From Nanobdellati archaeon (lineage in GTDB: Archaea > EX4484-52 > WAPT01): a DNA stretch of 55,794 bases. The DNA is taken from positions 1 through 55,794 of the forward strand of contig JALVWC010000013.1 of the NCBI GenBank assembly GCA_027038505.1, written 5' to 3'. The translations under genes and the position numbers were made by a program. Position 1 is the stretch's first letter. Each line of letters starts with the position of its first letter. This document shows, piece after piece, positions 10,664 to 19,440 of the stretch. The notes below the pieces were generated by a model. The model was not told the DNA's origin. It made no database searches and saw only the letters and a program-made list of their open reading frames with translations.

Positions 10664-12105
10664 CCATAGCATCCGATTTCCATCTCGGCTATGACTGGGG
10701 TGGGGAGAGGCAGGAGGACAGTTTTGAGGCTGCCGAGGAGGTGCTGAAAAGAGCTGTTGAAAAAGCCGATGCGCTCATTCTCGCGGGGGACATCTTCGAT
10801 ACCAGGACGCCGAAACAGGAAATAATAGCGAGGGCGATACGGATCTTTAAGGGTCTGAAAATGAGGGAAAGCGAGGCAAAAATCGTTGAAGTTAAGAAGA
10901 GAAACGGTAAGAGTATCTCGAATCCGCTTGCCCTTAAGGGTTTTCCTGTCATCACCATTTACGGCACACACGAGAGAAGAACAAGAGGTAGCGTGAACCC
11001 CGTTGAGCTGATGGAGGAAGCGGGGTATCTTGTTTGTCTGCACGGAGAGGTTGCGATACTTGAAAAGGCCGGAGAGAGAGTTGCCATCCATGGCATTTCT
11101 GGAGTGCCGGAGATTTATGCGAGAGATGTGTTCAGAGAGCTCAGACCGAGGCCCGTTGAAGGTATAAAAAACATCTTTATGTTCCACCAGTCCGTAAAGG
11201 GCTTCGTTTACATGGATGATGACAGCCCCACACTCACGCTTGAGGATCTGCCAAAAGGCTTCGATCTCATAATTGACGGCCACATCCACTGGGCGAATGA
11301 GACGAAGATCGGCAACACGCTGTTCCTCATCCCGGGCAGCACCGTAACCACGCAGGTTAGAAAGACTGAAGCCGCCATTCCGAAGTATATGTACTATTAC
11401 GACACCCTGAGCGGAAAGCTTGAGAAGGAAGAGCTGGAATCCCCCAGAAAGGCGTTTTATATAGAGCTGGATGTCACCGGCAGGAGCGGGAAGGAGATTA
11501 AGGAGCTCGTCATCTCGTCCATAAACGAAAAGCTTTCTTTCGTAGATGCGCTGGAAAAGATTCCGCTCGTGAGGGTGGTGCTGAAGGGTGTTGTTAACGA
11601 GAACGTGAAGGCCATGGGGCTTGAGGAAATCGTGAAGGCATTTGAAGGTAGAGCCATCGTGAACATGGCCAAGAAACTCATAACGAAGGACGAGATGGAA
11701 AAGAGGGAGAGATTTGTGGAAGCGGTGCAGAGTTCCGAAACCGCCGAGTCAATATTCGCGAGGGTGATGCAGAGAAGGTTGAGGGATGTGGGGTTACCCC
11801 AGGCGTTTCTTGATGTAATAGAGCTCCTCGCTGATGGCGAGATTGAAAAAGCTGAGAGCGTGGCAAGGGAAGCTGTGCGGGGTCCGGAAACCCGTGAAAA
11901 GTTAAAGGATCCGGAGAAAAGTGCAGCAGCGTCCGATCTGCTGAAAGAACCGGAGGGGAAGAACAGCGATAGCACACTCTCCCGTTCGGAGGTTGGGACA
12001 GCCCTTTCAGATAAAACAGAAGAGAATGATGGTGCGGAGAACAAAGTTAAAAACAACGAACAAAAGCAAACTAAGATGACCGGGAAACTTACGGATTTTA
12101 TCTAA
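10654..12105 (+). CDS. mre11: Mre11 DNA double-strand-break nuclease
   Basis: Mre11 is the metal-dependent nuclease of the Mre11-Rad50 end-processing complex. The 483-residue protein has the calcineurin-like motifs SDFHLG (D8, H10), GDIFD (45-49), GTHE (104-107, where most relatives have GNHD), FMFHQS and DGHIHW. The capping domain follows, then a low-complexity charged tail from about residue 400 ending KMTGKLTDFI. rad50 lies 500 bases downstream on the same strand and nurA a further 1 kb on, opposite strand. HerA is not in the window. The replacement of the motif III Asn by Thr and Asp by Glu is notable because this Asn normally binds metal. Confidence 0.95.
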   Translation: MRIAIASDFHLGYDWGGERQEDSFEAAEEVLKRAVEKADALILAGDIFDTRTPKQEIIARAIRIFKGLKMRESEAKIVEVKKRNGKSISNPLALKGFPVITIYGTHERRTRGSVNPVELMEEAGYLVCLHGEVAILEKAGERVAIHGISGVPEIYARDVFRELRPRPVEGIKNIFMFHQSVKGFVYMDDDSPTLTLEDLPKGFDLIIDGHIHWANETKIGNTLFLIPGSTVTTQVRKTEAAIPKYMYYYDTLSGKLEKEELESPRKAFYIELDVTGRSGKEIKELVISSINEKLSFVDALEKIPLVRVVLKGVVNENVKAMGLEEIVKAFEGRAIVNMAKKLITKDEMEKRERFVEAVQSSETAESIFARVMQRRLRDVGLPQAFLDVIELLADGEIEKAESVAREAVRGPETREKLKDPEKSAAASDLLKEPEGKNSDSTLSRSEVGTALSDKTEENDGAENKVKNNEQKQTKMTGKLTDFI

Positions 12106-12151
12106 TTTTCCCGAAAAATTTTATTTGCCATCAGTTAACTTTCCGCATCCC

Positions 12152-12462
12152 ATGAATTACAGAAACTGGATAGTACGGTGGTGGGGAGTTTCCTTGCAAT
12201 GAGAAATCCTGTTGTGGCGCTTTTCGTGATAGCGGTGCTTTCCGTGCTGTGGAAAATACGGCGATCTTCCGAAAATCGGCTGTAGGTGGTTCGCGGCAGG
12301 TGTGATGCTCTTCCTCCTGGCAGCATCGCTGGAACAGTTCACAGCCGTTACCGGAGCGCCAACACACGCGATACGGCAAGTTAAGCCATGATAACAGCAA
12401 TCGGTGCTATCTTTGTGGTTGTCGGTGCTTTACTGAACTTCGTCAGCATGTTCAAGAAGTGA
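12152..12462 (+). pseudogene. Decayed small membrane-protein gene between mre11 and rad50
   Basis: Three short pieces in different frames look like one protein. ATG 12199 gives MRNPVVALFVIAVLSVLWK. A shifted frame, about 12249-12390, gives a GDLPKIGCRWFAAGVMLFLL segment and a following LAASLEQFTAVTG. ATG 12388 gives MITAIGAIFVVVGALLNFVS and ends FKK at TGA 12460-12462. Each piece has a clear hydrophobic helix, so the ancestor was probably a three-helix membrane protein of about 90-100 residues. At least two frame breaks separate the parts. The family is not recognised. Confidence 0.5.
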
Positions 12463-12605
12463 AAACAGTGGAGCATGTGTAATCTTAACTGTGTAGCAAA
12501 AGGATTTCCTTTTTCCATCACTTTTATTTTTGAAGAAGTTTTTCCGTGTTACGAGTTGTGTGCTTCCCTCAAGATTTAAAAATTGAAGAAATATTTCTTC
12601 TCGGT

Positions 12606-14885
12606 ATGATAAGGAAAGTACTTTTGAAAAGCTGGAGGACACACCTAAACAACGAGCTGGAGTTCCATGAAGGGGTTAACTGCCTTCTCGGCTCTATGGG
12701 TTCCGGGAAGACTTCAGTACTTGAGGCCATATGTTTTGCACTCTACGGAAAGACCCCATCTCTATCCTCAAAAAAGCTTAACCTGGGAGACATGATAATG
12801 CAGTTTCCCACAAGAAAGCACGAGGCTGAGGTCAGGATATGGCTGGAAGTGGACGGCAAGACTTACGAAATAACAAGAAAGCTCAGTTCCTCCAAAGGCA
12901 CATATCACAGCGAGATAAGGGAAAACGGCAGGTTGCTGGCAGCACCACAGACGCAGGAGGTCACGAAAGTGGTGGAGAAAATTATCGGGATAGATTACGA
13001 TACCTTTGTTCAGATCGTTTACGGTGAGCAGAACCGGATGGATCTGTTTCTATCTTTGAGGCCGGGTGAAAGGAAGAAGAGAATGGACGAAATTCTGAAA
13101 CTTGAAAGGATAGAGAAAGCGAGGGCCAATCTCACCACCCTTATCAACTCCCTTCAGAGAGAGGTAAGGGGTAAGGAGAGCATGCTTGCTCAGTGGAAAG
13201 CGGAGCTGGACGGTGTGGATGTTGATGCGATCAGAAGGGAAATTGAAGAAAGGGAAAGGGAGCTCGAGGCTCTCGAAAAGGAAATAAACTCTATATCCGA
13301 CCGGCTGGGTGAGAAGGAGAACCTGCTCATGAAGCTTAAGGTAAGGAAGAGAGAAGCTGAAGCTATCAAGCACGAGATAGCCCTGGTAAGGGGCAAGGTG
13401 GAAAACTTAATGGCTGAGATAGAAAACAGCGGGCTTAAGGACAGGGTCGAGAGCTCAAGCATGGAGGAAATAAGCAAGGAATTGGAATCTCACAGAAACC
13501 GTCTTGCCGAGATCTATGAGCTGGAAAAGGAACTTGAAAGAGCTTCCTCCACCGCAAGCATGCTCAAGAAGGAAATCGAGAAGGATGGCAACGAGCTCAG
13601 AAGGCTTCTTGCCGAGATTGAGAACGCACCCTCGCTGGAGGAAATAGAGAAGGACATAACCGAGCTGGAAATGAAAGATAGGGATCTTCTGGAGAAGATC
13701 TCAAAGCTGAAAGCCATGATCGAGAAGGAAAAAGAAACGCTGGAAGCTCTGAAGGGTGCGGAGTCCTCCTGTCCAGTATGCGAGGCGAAGCTTACCGAGG
13801 AGAAGAAAGCAGAAATAACACGCAAAAAGGAGGCAAGGATCGAGGAGTGCAGGAGGGAGATAGGGAATCTTAACGTGGAAAGGAAGAATATCATGGAGAA
13901 AATGAGCGAACTGAAGACAATGAGGATGGAAGCCATCAAAATAAGATCGAAAAAAGATGCCGCAAACAGACTGAGCGTGAGAATCAACGAGAACGAACAG
14001 CTCCTGAAGAAGATGGATGAAAGAGTGAGAGAGCTTCAGAACAAGTTAGCTAAAACCGATAAGAGCGAGCTGGAAGAAAAAATAAAGACGCTGGAGAAAC
14101 TGCTCGAGCTGGTAAAGAAAAGAGATGAAGCGCTCTCGCTTCAGAAAAGGATGGAGGAACTTTCAAAACGGTTGTCCGAGCTTGATGTTGACGACCTCGC
14201 TATAGAGTCTCTGGAAAAGGAGGTCGTTGAGCTGACATCGAGAAAAGCGCAGATCACAGGCAGAGTGGAAGGCCTGAAACTCACCATTCAGGAAAAGAAA
14301 AACCGCCTCCAGGAGATTGAGGAAAGGTTAAAGAGACTTAAAGAGGTGGAGAAAGAGGTGGATGAACTCAAATTAACGAGAAGCATGCTCATCAGGCTCC
14401 AGGACGTGCTTGTTAAATCACAGGTGGAAATAAGAGAGGAGTTTATAGCCGCGCTCAACTACCAGATGAGCAGGATGTGGGAGGTTCTTTACCCTTACGA
14501 GGACTATCAGGACATCAGACTGTTTGTGGAGGGCGATAGCTACACCTTGAAGTTGCTGAACGCTGAGGGCGTATGGGTAGATGCCGATACTTTTGTTTCG
14601 GGAGGGGAAAGAATGACCGCAGCGCTAACCCTTCGGCTCTCGCTTGCCAACCTCCTGGCGCCATCCTTCAGGGTGATAATTCTGGATGAGCCCACCCACA
14701 ATCTTGACTGTAAAGCTGTGGAAGAGCTGGGGAGAACGCTAAGAGAGAAAGCGATAGAGGTGCTCAAGCAGGTTATTCTGATAACTCACGACGAGTTGCT
14801 CGCTGAAACGGCTGCCGAGCACCTCTACAAATTTGAAAGAGGGGAAGGAAAAAAGGACATCACCAGGGTCATCAGGGTTTACTGA
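12606..14885 (+). CDS. rad50: Rad50 ATPase of the Mre11-Rad50 complex
   Basis: This SMC-like ATPase (759 residues) partners Mre11 in DNA-end processing. Walker A GSMGSGKTS lies at 29-37, a long heptad-rich coiled coil runs from about 180 to 620, and the zinc hook CPVC sits at 389-392 in its middle. The ABC signature is FVSGGERM, Walker B is VIILDEPTHNLD and the switch histidine is in LITHDE. The ATG at 12606 gives the standard IRKVLLKSWRTH start; the open frame begins earlier at 12546 but those residues do not match the family. Length is slightly short, with shorter coiled coils than bacterial SbcC. Confidence 0.97.
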   Translation: MIRKVLLKSWRTHLNNELEFHEGVNCLLGSMGSGKTSVLEAICFALYGKTPSLSSKKLNLGDMIMQFPTRKHEAEVRIWLEVDGKTYEITRKLSSSKGTYHSEIRENGRLLAAPQTQEVTKVVEKIIGIDYDTFVQIVYGEQNRMDLFLSLRPGERKKRMDEILKLERIEKARANLTTLINSLQREVRGKESMLAQWKAELDGVDVDAIRREIEERERELEALEKEINSISDRLGEKENLLMKLKVRKREAEAIKHEIALVRGKVENLMAEIENSGLKDRVESSSMEEISKELESHRNRLAEIYELEKELERASSTASMLKKEIEKDGNELRRLLAEIENAPSLEEIEKDITELEMKDRDLLEKISKLKAMIEKEKETLEALKGAESSCPVCEAKLTEEKKAEITRKKEARIEECRREIGNLNVERKNIMEKMSELKTMRMEAIKIRSKKDAANRLSVRINENEQLLKKMDERVRELQNKLAKTDKSELEEKIKTLEKLLELVKKRDEALSLQKRMEELSKRLSELDVDDLAIESLEKEVVELTSRKAQITGRVEGLKLTIQEKKNRLQEIEERLKRLKEVEKEVDELKLTRSMLIRLQDVLVKSQVEIREEFIAALNYQMSRMWEVLYPYEDYQDIRLFVEGDSYTLKLLNAEGVWVDADTFVSGGERMTAALTLRLSLANLLAPSFRVIILDEPTHNLDCKAVEELGRTLREKAIEVLKQVILITHDELLAETAAEHLYKFERGEGKKDITRVIRVY

Positions 14886-14915
14886 AGGGCATTGCTCGAT
14901 GCTTAATGCCGACGA

Positions 14916-15728
14916 TTACTTTTCTTCAAAAAGCTCTTCGAAAAATTTTTCAGGATCGGTGGATCTTCTGGAACCAATCCCCTTTCCGAGTAATTCCTCA
15001 ATAATTTTGTAGTTATGAGTACCCACTGCTTTAAACAACGGATCCACTGGCTTTTTAGGCGTTTTTTTAAATTCCTTCGTCATCCTCCTTTCGGGTGGTG
15101 CTCCTGCCTTCAGTTCATCCAGACCACGTCCATAGATGAGGTCGCGAACCTTCTCCGTGAACTTCTTGTGCACCGCCGGGTCGAACTTCTTGTAGTTGTG
15201 TGTCTCACGTATCGTTTCGCTTTTTATGCTTTTACGCCCTATTTTCATAAGGATGCTTCTACCTGTTGTTGATAGATCAATGCCGAGGTACTTATTTTCT
15301 TCAAGCTCATTAAATGGAACAAACCACGCCCCGTTCTTCTGGGTAATGATGCACAGATCCTTGGTGTGATAGACGGTCATGTTATCGAGAACAACTCTGT
15401 TGTTCAGAAGTTCTTTCACTTCTTCACGGACATCTCCGTAAATTTTCGCTGGATCTTCTTCAAACCTCTTAGCCATTACCTCGGGAGTGTAACCCCTGGC
15501 CGCGCTGACCCCTGCAAAAAGGTATGCGACTTCCTTCTCTGTGCAGTCATGCACTCTATACGCTCCGCTGCATACGTCATCTGTGAGATCGTTGATAAAA
15601 TCTATAAATACCTCTTTTCCCTCTTCTGATAGCGTCTCCCACATCCTACCTATGTAAGACCCTCTGGATGCTTCTTCTGAATATTCCATCCCGTTTGTGT
15701 TTTTCAAACTGTCGACACCTTCCCTCAC
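14916..15728 (-). CDS. Unknown protein in the mre11-rad50-nurA neighbourhood
   Basis: A soluble protein of about 270 residues, convergent with rad50. GTG 15728 is preferred because GGAGG lies 8 bases before it; GTG 15737 overlaps that site. The sequence is mixed alpha/beta: an acidic N-terminal half, a central block around NGAWFVPFNELEENKYLGID, and a basic Lys/Pro segment (MTKEFKKTPKKPVDP) before an amphipathic end. There is no signal peptide, membrane helix, P-loop or cysteine cluster. I do not recognise the family. A DNA-repair role is only suggested by position. Confidence 0.7.
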   Translation of the reverse strand: MREGVDSLKNTNGMEYSEEASRGSYIGRMWETLSEEGKEVFIDFINDLTDDVCSGAYRVHDCTEKEVAYLFAGVSAARGYTPEVMAKRFEEDPAKIYGDVREEVKELLNNRVVLDNMTVYHTKDLCIITQKNGAWFVPFNELEENKYLGIDLSTTGRSILMKIGRKSIKSETIRETHNYKKFDPAVHKKFTEKVRDLIYGRGLDELKAGAPPERRMTKEFKKTPKKPVDPLFKAVGTHNYKIIEELLGKGIGSRRSTDPEKFFEELFEEK

Positions 15729-15737
15729 ACTTAACAC

Positions 15738-15949
15738 CTCCGTTAGGATTTTTGATTATCATAAATAAATAATCCATAATGCTTGTAATATGGATAAAAG
15801 ATCTGAGGAGTCGCTGGAGAGGTTGCGATACCCGTCCCCTCTGAGATACATCCAACAGATCTCTACTAACAATGTGATCACCATTAATTAATAATAAATC
15901 TCAATTCAAAATATTGTACTAAAAATTTAAAAACATAATTAACACGGTA
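15738..15949. other. Intergenic region with an unexplained GC-rich core
   Basis: AT-rich flanks surround a GC-rich core at about 15790-15860 that is not in any convincing frame. The core starts GGAT and ends ATCC and contains AGAGG and CCTCT arms, so a folded RNA is possible. A TATA-like AT-rich stretch at 15745-15775 probably serves the minus-strand gene that starts at 15728. Confidence 0.35.
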
Positions 15950-17032
15950 TCACACAAAACGTTTTTTTCTTCTCTTCCGAAGCGCGATTACATTTTTACC
16001 GAGAGCGGAGTATAGGAACATGTTCGCCTCGTTTCTTGGTATCCTCGCCCTTCTGTCTGCCTCCACAAGCACCGCGGGCATCCCGTAATTGTGAGAGAGG
16101 ATTGTTGTGCATATGACTTTAGAAACGAACATGGCCGCTTCATTTGCGCTTTTACTACCAGGATATACCTCAACTCTGAGCGGAGAATCGTTCCTAGTTG
16201 CCTTCAGGTAAAACACTCCTGATCTTCGAAGATGGGGCTGGAGGTGTGGATAAACCCTGCCTATTGCTTCAATAACTTTCGACTGCACGTAACTGACAGG
16301 AGCTGTGTATTCCCCCTCCTCGAGCACCGCATCCAGCAGTTCCGTGTCCGAAATGAAAGGAATGTTACCGGCATCATTTTGGACACCATCATCATTGATT
16401 TCTTCCGCTTCATTTTCCGAATCCCGAAGCACACTCTCCATGTACGTCCTGCCCCTGCTGTCCTCCACCACTCCCGCAACCACGAACCCTTCCATATCGG
16501 CTTTGCTCAGGAGAGATGCAAGGAGCTCCGTCACGCGTGAATAAAGTTCAGAGAGGCTTTTGTTTGAGACTTCAAAACCCTCTGACAGTTTGGTGTTCTT
16601 CAGAAAGTGCGGGTAGAGAGGGCCGTGAAGAAAAAGGACAGAAATCCCTTCAAACTCTTCCGCAACACGGAGAGCTGTTTCAACCTCCCTCATCACCCTG
16701 TAAGCGTGGGAAATCAAACGTACGGAAGTTTCATCCTCTCCGTCAGCTATGAAGAGTTCCGGCATGAGATAACCTTCCGGAAAATAGCGCAGTCCCGGGC
16801 TCTGCGGGTTCATCTCCATAACAACGCCCACGGCCCTAATAGCAACGATGGGCAACACAAGCTCGTCAAAGAGAGCGTAGCCACCATCAATCCCCGCGAC
16901 GGAGAGGGGTAGAGAAAGCTTGAATTTGTCAACCTTTTGCACGGTTATTCTTTCCCTCATTTTTCTGGCTAGCTCCTCTATTTTCTCCCTCCTCCTTCTT
17001 AACATCTGGGCGAGCTCGTTTTGAAAGGTCAT
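15950..17032 (-). CDS. nurA: NurA-family 5'-3' nuclease
   Basis: NurA resects DNA ends with the HerA translocase alongside Mre11-Rad50. This 360-residue protein shows the RNase H-like NurA core: AGIDGGYALFDEL (first catalytic Asp, about residue 49), FLHGPLYP, VVEDSRGR, a conserved SYVQSKVIEAIGRVYP region, and ADRRARIPRNEANMF near the end. An acidic insertion at about 220-260 (DSENEAEEINDD) is not typical. herA, its usual neighbour, is absent here. The gene reads toward rad50 and divergently from the HAD gene. Confidence 0.9.
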   Translation of the reverse strand: MTFQNELAQMLRRRREKIEELARKMRERITVQKVDKFKLSLPLSVAGIDGGYALFDELVLPIVAIRAVGVVMEMNPQSPGLRYFPEGYLMPELFIADGEDETSVRLISHAYRVMREVETALRVAEEFEGISVLFLHGPLYPHFLKNTKLSEGFEVSNKSLSELYSRVTELLASLLSKADMEGFVVAGVVEDSRGRTYMESVLRDSENEAEEINDDGVQNDAGNIPFISDTELLDAVLEEGEYTAPVSYVQSKVIEAIGRVYPHLQPHLRRSGVFYLKATRNDSPLRVEVYPGSKSANEAAMFVSKVICTTILSHNYGMPAVLVEADRRARIPRNEANMFLYSALGKNVIALRKRRKKRFV

Positions 17033-17169
17033 GTTATATACAGTGTAATGTTGAAAAATAAAAAGAGCACGTAAAGGGGTAATAAGATTTCGGAGCCAAG
17101 GGGGCAGATGGATGGTGAAAAAGGAACAAATAAAAATTTCAACTCGCTTTTACTCTATCGTGATGTCAC

Positions 17170-17958
17170 ATGCTGAGCTTTATGAAGAACATAAAAACAG
17201 TCATATTCGATCTTGATGGCACCATATGGAACTGGAATGAGCTTCTCCCGCAGGTGAAATACACCATCGAGAAGCTCAGGGAAAGCGGGAAGGAGATATA
17301 TTTCATGACCAACAACACAGTCCTGTCGAGGGAAGGTCTCGCCGCAAAGCTCCAGAAGATGGGTATAAGAACCTCGCCGGAGAGAATGATAACCTCTGGA
17401 TATTCGTCGGCCAAATATTTCAGAAAAAATGGAGTAAGTGCGGTTTACGTTATCGGGGAACAGGGGCTTCTGAAGGAGCTGTCTTTACAGGGAATAAAAG
17501 TGGATGATGATGCCAAGCATGTTCTCATCTCGGTGGACAGGAATTTCAATATATGGAAGCTCAAGAGAGCTTTTGAACTTGTGGAGAGGGGTGCAAAGGT
17601 CTATGCAACGGGCAACTACCCCTACTGGCAGATAGGTAGCAATGGTACAAAGATACCCGCTGAGCTACCGATAATCAGGGCTCTTCAGGCTATGGTAAGG
17701 GTGCCCGTGCTGAACCTTGGAAAGCCCTCTGAAGCTATGAAGGATGTTGTGCTGAAAACCGTCAAGAGCTTTCCGGAGGATGTTGTGATGGTGGGGGACG
17801 ATATATACACGGATGTTGTGCTGGCAAACAGGTGCGGGTTCCGCTCCGTTCTCGTGCTTACGGGTGTGACAAGCGAGGAAGAAGCAAGAAAGGCCAAGGG
17901 AGAGTACAAGCCGACAGAGATCATAAGGAGGCTTGACGAACTCGTGAGCGTGTTCTGA
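17170..17958 (+). CDS. HAD-superfamily phosphatase, NagD/IIA-like
   Basis: This 262-residue hydrolase has motif I DLDGTIWN (nucleophile Asp, about residue 15), motif II TNN, motif III lysine in LGKPSEAM and motif IV GDDIYTDV. The IIA-type cap lies between motifs II and III (NYPYWQIGSNGTKIPAEL), as in NagD, 4-nitrophenylphosphatase and phosphoglycolate phosphatase relatives. The substrate cannot be told from sequence. ATG 17170 and ATG 17182 are both possible starts. The tRNA-binding protein gene follows 33-52 bases downstream and is probably cotranscribed. Confidence 0.9.
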   Translation: MLSFMKNIKTVIFDLDGTIWNWNELLPQVKYTIEKLRESGKEIYFMTNNTVLSREGLAAKLQKMGIRTSPERMITSGYSSAKYFRKNGVSAVYVIGEQGLLKELSLQGIKVDDDAKHVLISVDRNFNIWKLKRAFELVERGAKVYATGNYPYWQIGSNGTKIPAELPIIRALQAMVRVPVLNLGKPSEAMKDVVLKTVKSFPEDVVMVGDDIYTDVVLANRCGFRSVLVLTGVTSEEEARKAKGEYKPTEIIRRLDELVSVF

Positions 17959-18009
17959 TAAAGGAATATGAAACGGTTATAATGGGGGTGAATGCCGGGG
18001 GTGATGATG

Positions 18010-18483
18010 ATGGAGTATCAGCTTCTCATAAAGATAGGTAAGATTATTGACGTGGAGGACCATCCTGATGCTGACAAACTGTATGTCGTGGCTGTTGACC
18101 TTGAAGACGAGGAGAGACAGCTGGTCGCGGGTCTTAAGGAAATATACCGTAAGGATGAGCTGAAGGGCAAAAAGGTTGCTGTACTGTGCAATCTCAAGCC
18201 AGCGAAGATAAGGGGTGTGATCAGCGAAGGTATGTTGCTTGCTGCCGATGACGGTAACGGGGTTGCTCTCATAACGAGTGATGCTGATGTCGGTGCGGTT
18301 GCTTTGCCGGAGGGATTTGAAATCGATACAGACTCGATGCCTCAGATCTCCTTCGAGAAGTTCATGAAGCACGGACTGAGGGTGAAGGGTGGTTGCGTTG
18401 TCTGGCAGGACAGAAAGCTAATTGCGGGGGATAGCGTGCTCTACCCTGAAAGAGAAGTCAGGGACGGTGCGCTCGTAAGGTAG
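18010..18483 (+). CDS. tRNA-binding OB-fold protein (EMAP-II / MetRS-C like)
   Basis: A protein of about 157 residues made of one OB-fold of the tRNA-binding family. Characteristic are GKIIDVEDHPDADKLYVVAVD near the start, GKKVAVLCNLKPAKIRGVISEGM in the middle, and an ADDGNGVALI turn. Such domains sit at the C-terminus of MetRS or stand alone as tRNA- or chaperone-like proteins. The third of three consecutive ATGs (18010) is preferred because GGGGGTG lies 6 bases before it; ATG 17992 is in frame. The C-terminal 50 residues are extra to the OB fold. Confidence 0.85.
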   Translation: MEYQLLIKIGKIIDVEDHPDADKLYVVAVDLEDEERQLVAGLKEIYRKDELKGKKVAVLCNLKPAKIRGVISEGMLLAADDGNGVALITSDADVGAVALPEGFEIDTDSMPQISFEKFMKHGLRVKGGCVVWQDRKLIAGDSVLYPEREVRDGALVR

Positions 18484-18540
18484 CGGGTGGTTGGAACACT
18501 AAGGCCCGGAGCGGGTGGGTGTGGATGTCCTGCTAAAAAG

Positions 18541-18584
18541 CATCATGGCTTCTCGGAGAAGCGCTCCGGTTGCGCATCTTTTTT
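18541..18584 (+). terminator. Tandem hairpins followed by poly-T
   Basis: GCTTCT-CGG-AGAAGC (18548-18562) is a perfect 6-bp hairpin. It is followed by GCGC...GCGC (18561-18575) and then ATCTTTTTT. This lies 60-100 bases downstream of the tRNA-binding gene and fits a terminator, or the 3' end of a small RNA spanning the GC-rich 18484-18584 segment. Confidence 0.45.
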
Positions 18585-18640
18585 GAGGGATGGCAGACTT
18601 GTGGAGACTTAAAAGTTATGAATAAATTATTCTAAAAAGC

Positions 18641-19321
18641 ATGGCAGGGATGAAAGTGTCGGAAAAGGTCAGGGTGGTGGTGGAAAGGCTTGTACCGCTG
18701 TACTGGGACGAACATCTCTATTCCAACGATCCCTTCCGTGTGCTCATCTCCACCATCATTTCGCAGAGAACAAAGGATGAGCAGACTTACGGAGCTTCGG
18801 AAAGACTCCTGAAAGCTTATCCGACACCGGAAGCGATATTGGAGGCTGGTGAGGAGAAAGTCGCGGAGATGATAAGGAACACGGGTTTTTACAGGCAGAA
18901 AGCGAGGAGAATAGTGAAAACATGCAAGATGCTGATTGAGAAATATGGCGGAAAAGTTCCGTCAACGATGGATGAGCTGCTCACGCTGCCGGGCGTTGGG
19001 AGGAAAACCGCGGGATGCGTCCTGGCTTATGGCTTTGGCAAGGATGCCCTCCCCGTTGATACGCACGTGCATCGCATTGCAAACAGGCTGGGGTTCGTGA
19101 GCACAAAAAAACCGGAGGAGACCGAAATGGAGCTCAAAAAGCTCATACCTAAAGAACTGTGGAGAAAGGTGAATCTAACCCTCGTGAGGTTCGGTCAGCA
19201 GGTATGCAGGCCATTAAAACCGAGGTGCGGGCAGTGTCCCGTTAGAGATGTGTGCAATTGGTGGAGAGAGAATAAAAATGAAACGAATTCAACACATTCC
19301 GGGCACAATTCCCATAAATGA
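18641..19321 (+). CDS. nth: Endonuclease III, DNA glycosylase/AP lyase
   Basis: This base-excision-repair enzyme removes oxidised pyrimidines. The 226-residue protein has the helix-hairpin-helix LPGVGRKTA with catalytic Lys122, catalytic Asp140 in PVDTHVHRI, and the C-terminal [4Fe-4S] loop CRPLKPRCGQCPVRDVC with the C-x6/7-C-x2-C-x5-C spacing. A short polar tail (ENKNETNSTHSGHNSHK) follows. It starts within a few bases of an AT-rich promoter and may have a very short leader. Confidence 0.96.
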   Translation: MAGMKVSEKVRVVVERLVPLYWDEHLYSNDPFRVLISTIISQRTKDEQTYGASERLLKAYPTPEAILEAGEEKVAEMIRNTGFYRQKARRIVKTCKMLIEKYGGKVPSTMDELLTLPGVGRKTAGCVLAYGFGKDALPVDTHVHRIANRLGFVSTKKPEETEMELKKLIPKELWRKVNLTLVRFGQQVCRPLKPRCGQCPVRDVCNWWRENKNETNSTHSGHNSHK

Positions 19322-19397
19322 GTTTATTCGTACAGCATAAAAGTGCTTTGTCTTTCAGTGAGAAGTCCCGAATGTGACGGTGTTCATTCGTTCGAAA

Positions 19398-19409
19398 CTT
19401 ATATAAAGG
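19398..19409 (+). promoter_or_regulatory. TATA box upstream of the 19441 gene
   Basis: ACTTATATAAAGG lies about 35 bases before ATG 19441, which also has GGTGAG 5-10 bases upstream. This is a clear archaeal core promoter for the two small genes that follow. Confidence 0.6.
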
Positions 19410-19440
19410 AAGGAGTCGAATTTAAGTGTTGGTGAGAAAT

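Noticed and set aside
10528-11289. 253-codon minus-strand frame over the mre11 start
   Set aside because: It overlaps the conserved Mre11 nuclease core and shows no recognisable motif.
12546-12605. Earlier Rad50 start
   Set aside because: The conserved N-terminus begins at ATG 12606, and the upstream codons are AT-rich spacer.
18484-18540. GC-rich segment as a tRNA
   Set aside because: No acceptor, D- or T-arm could be formed.
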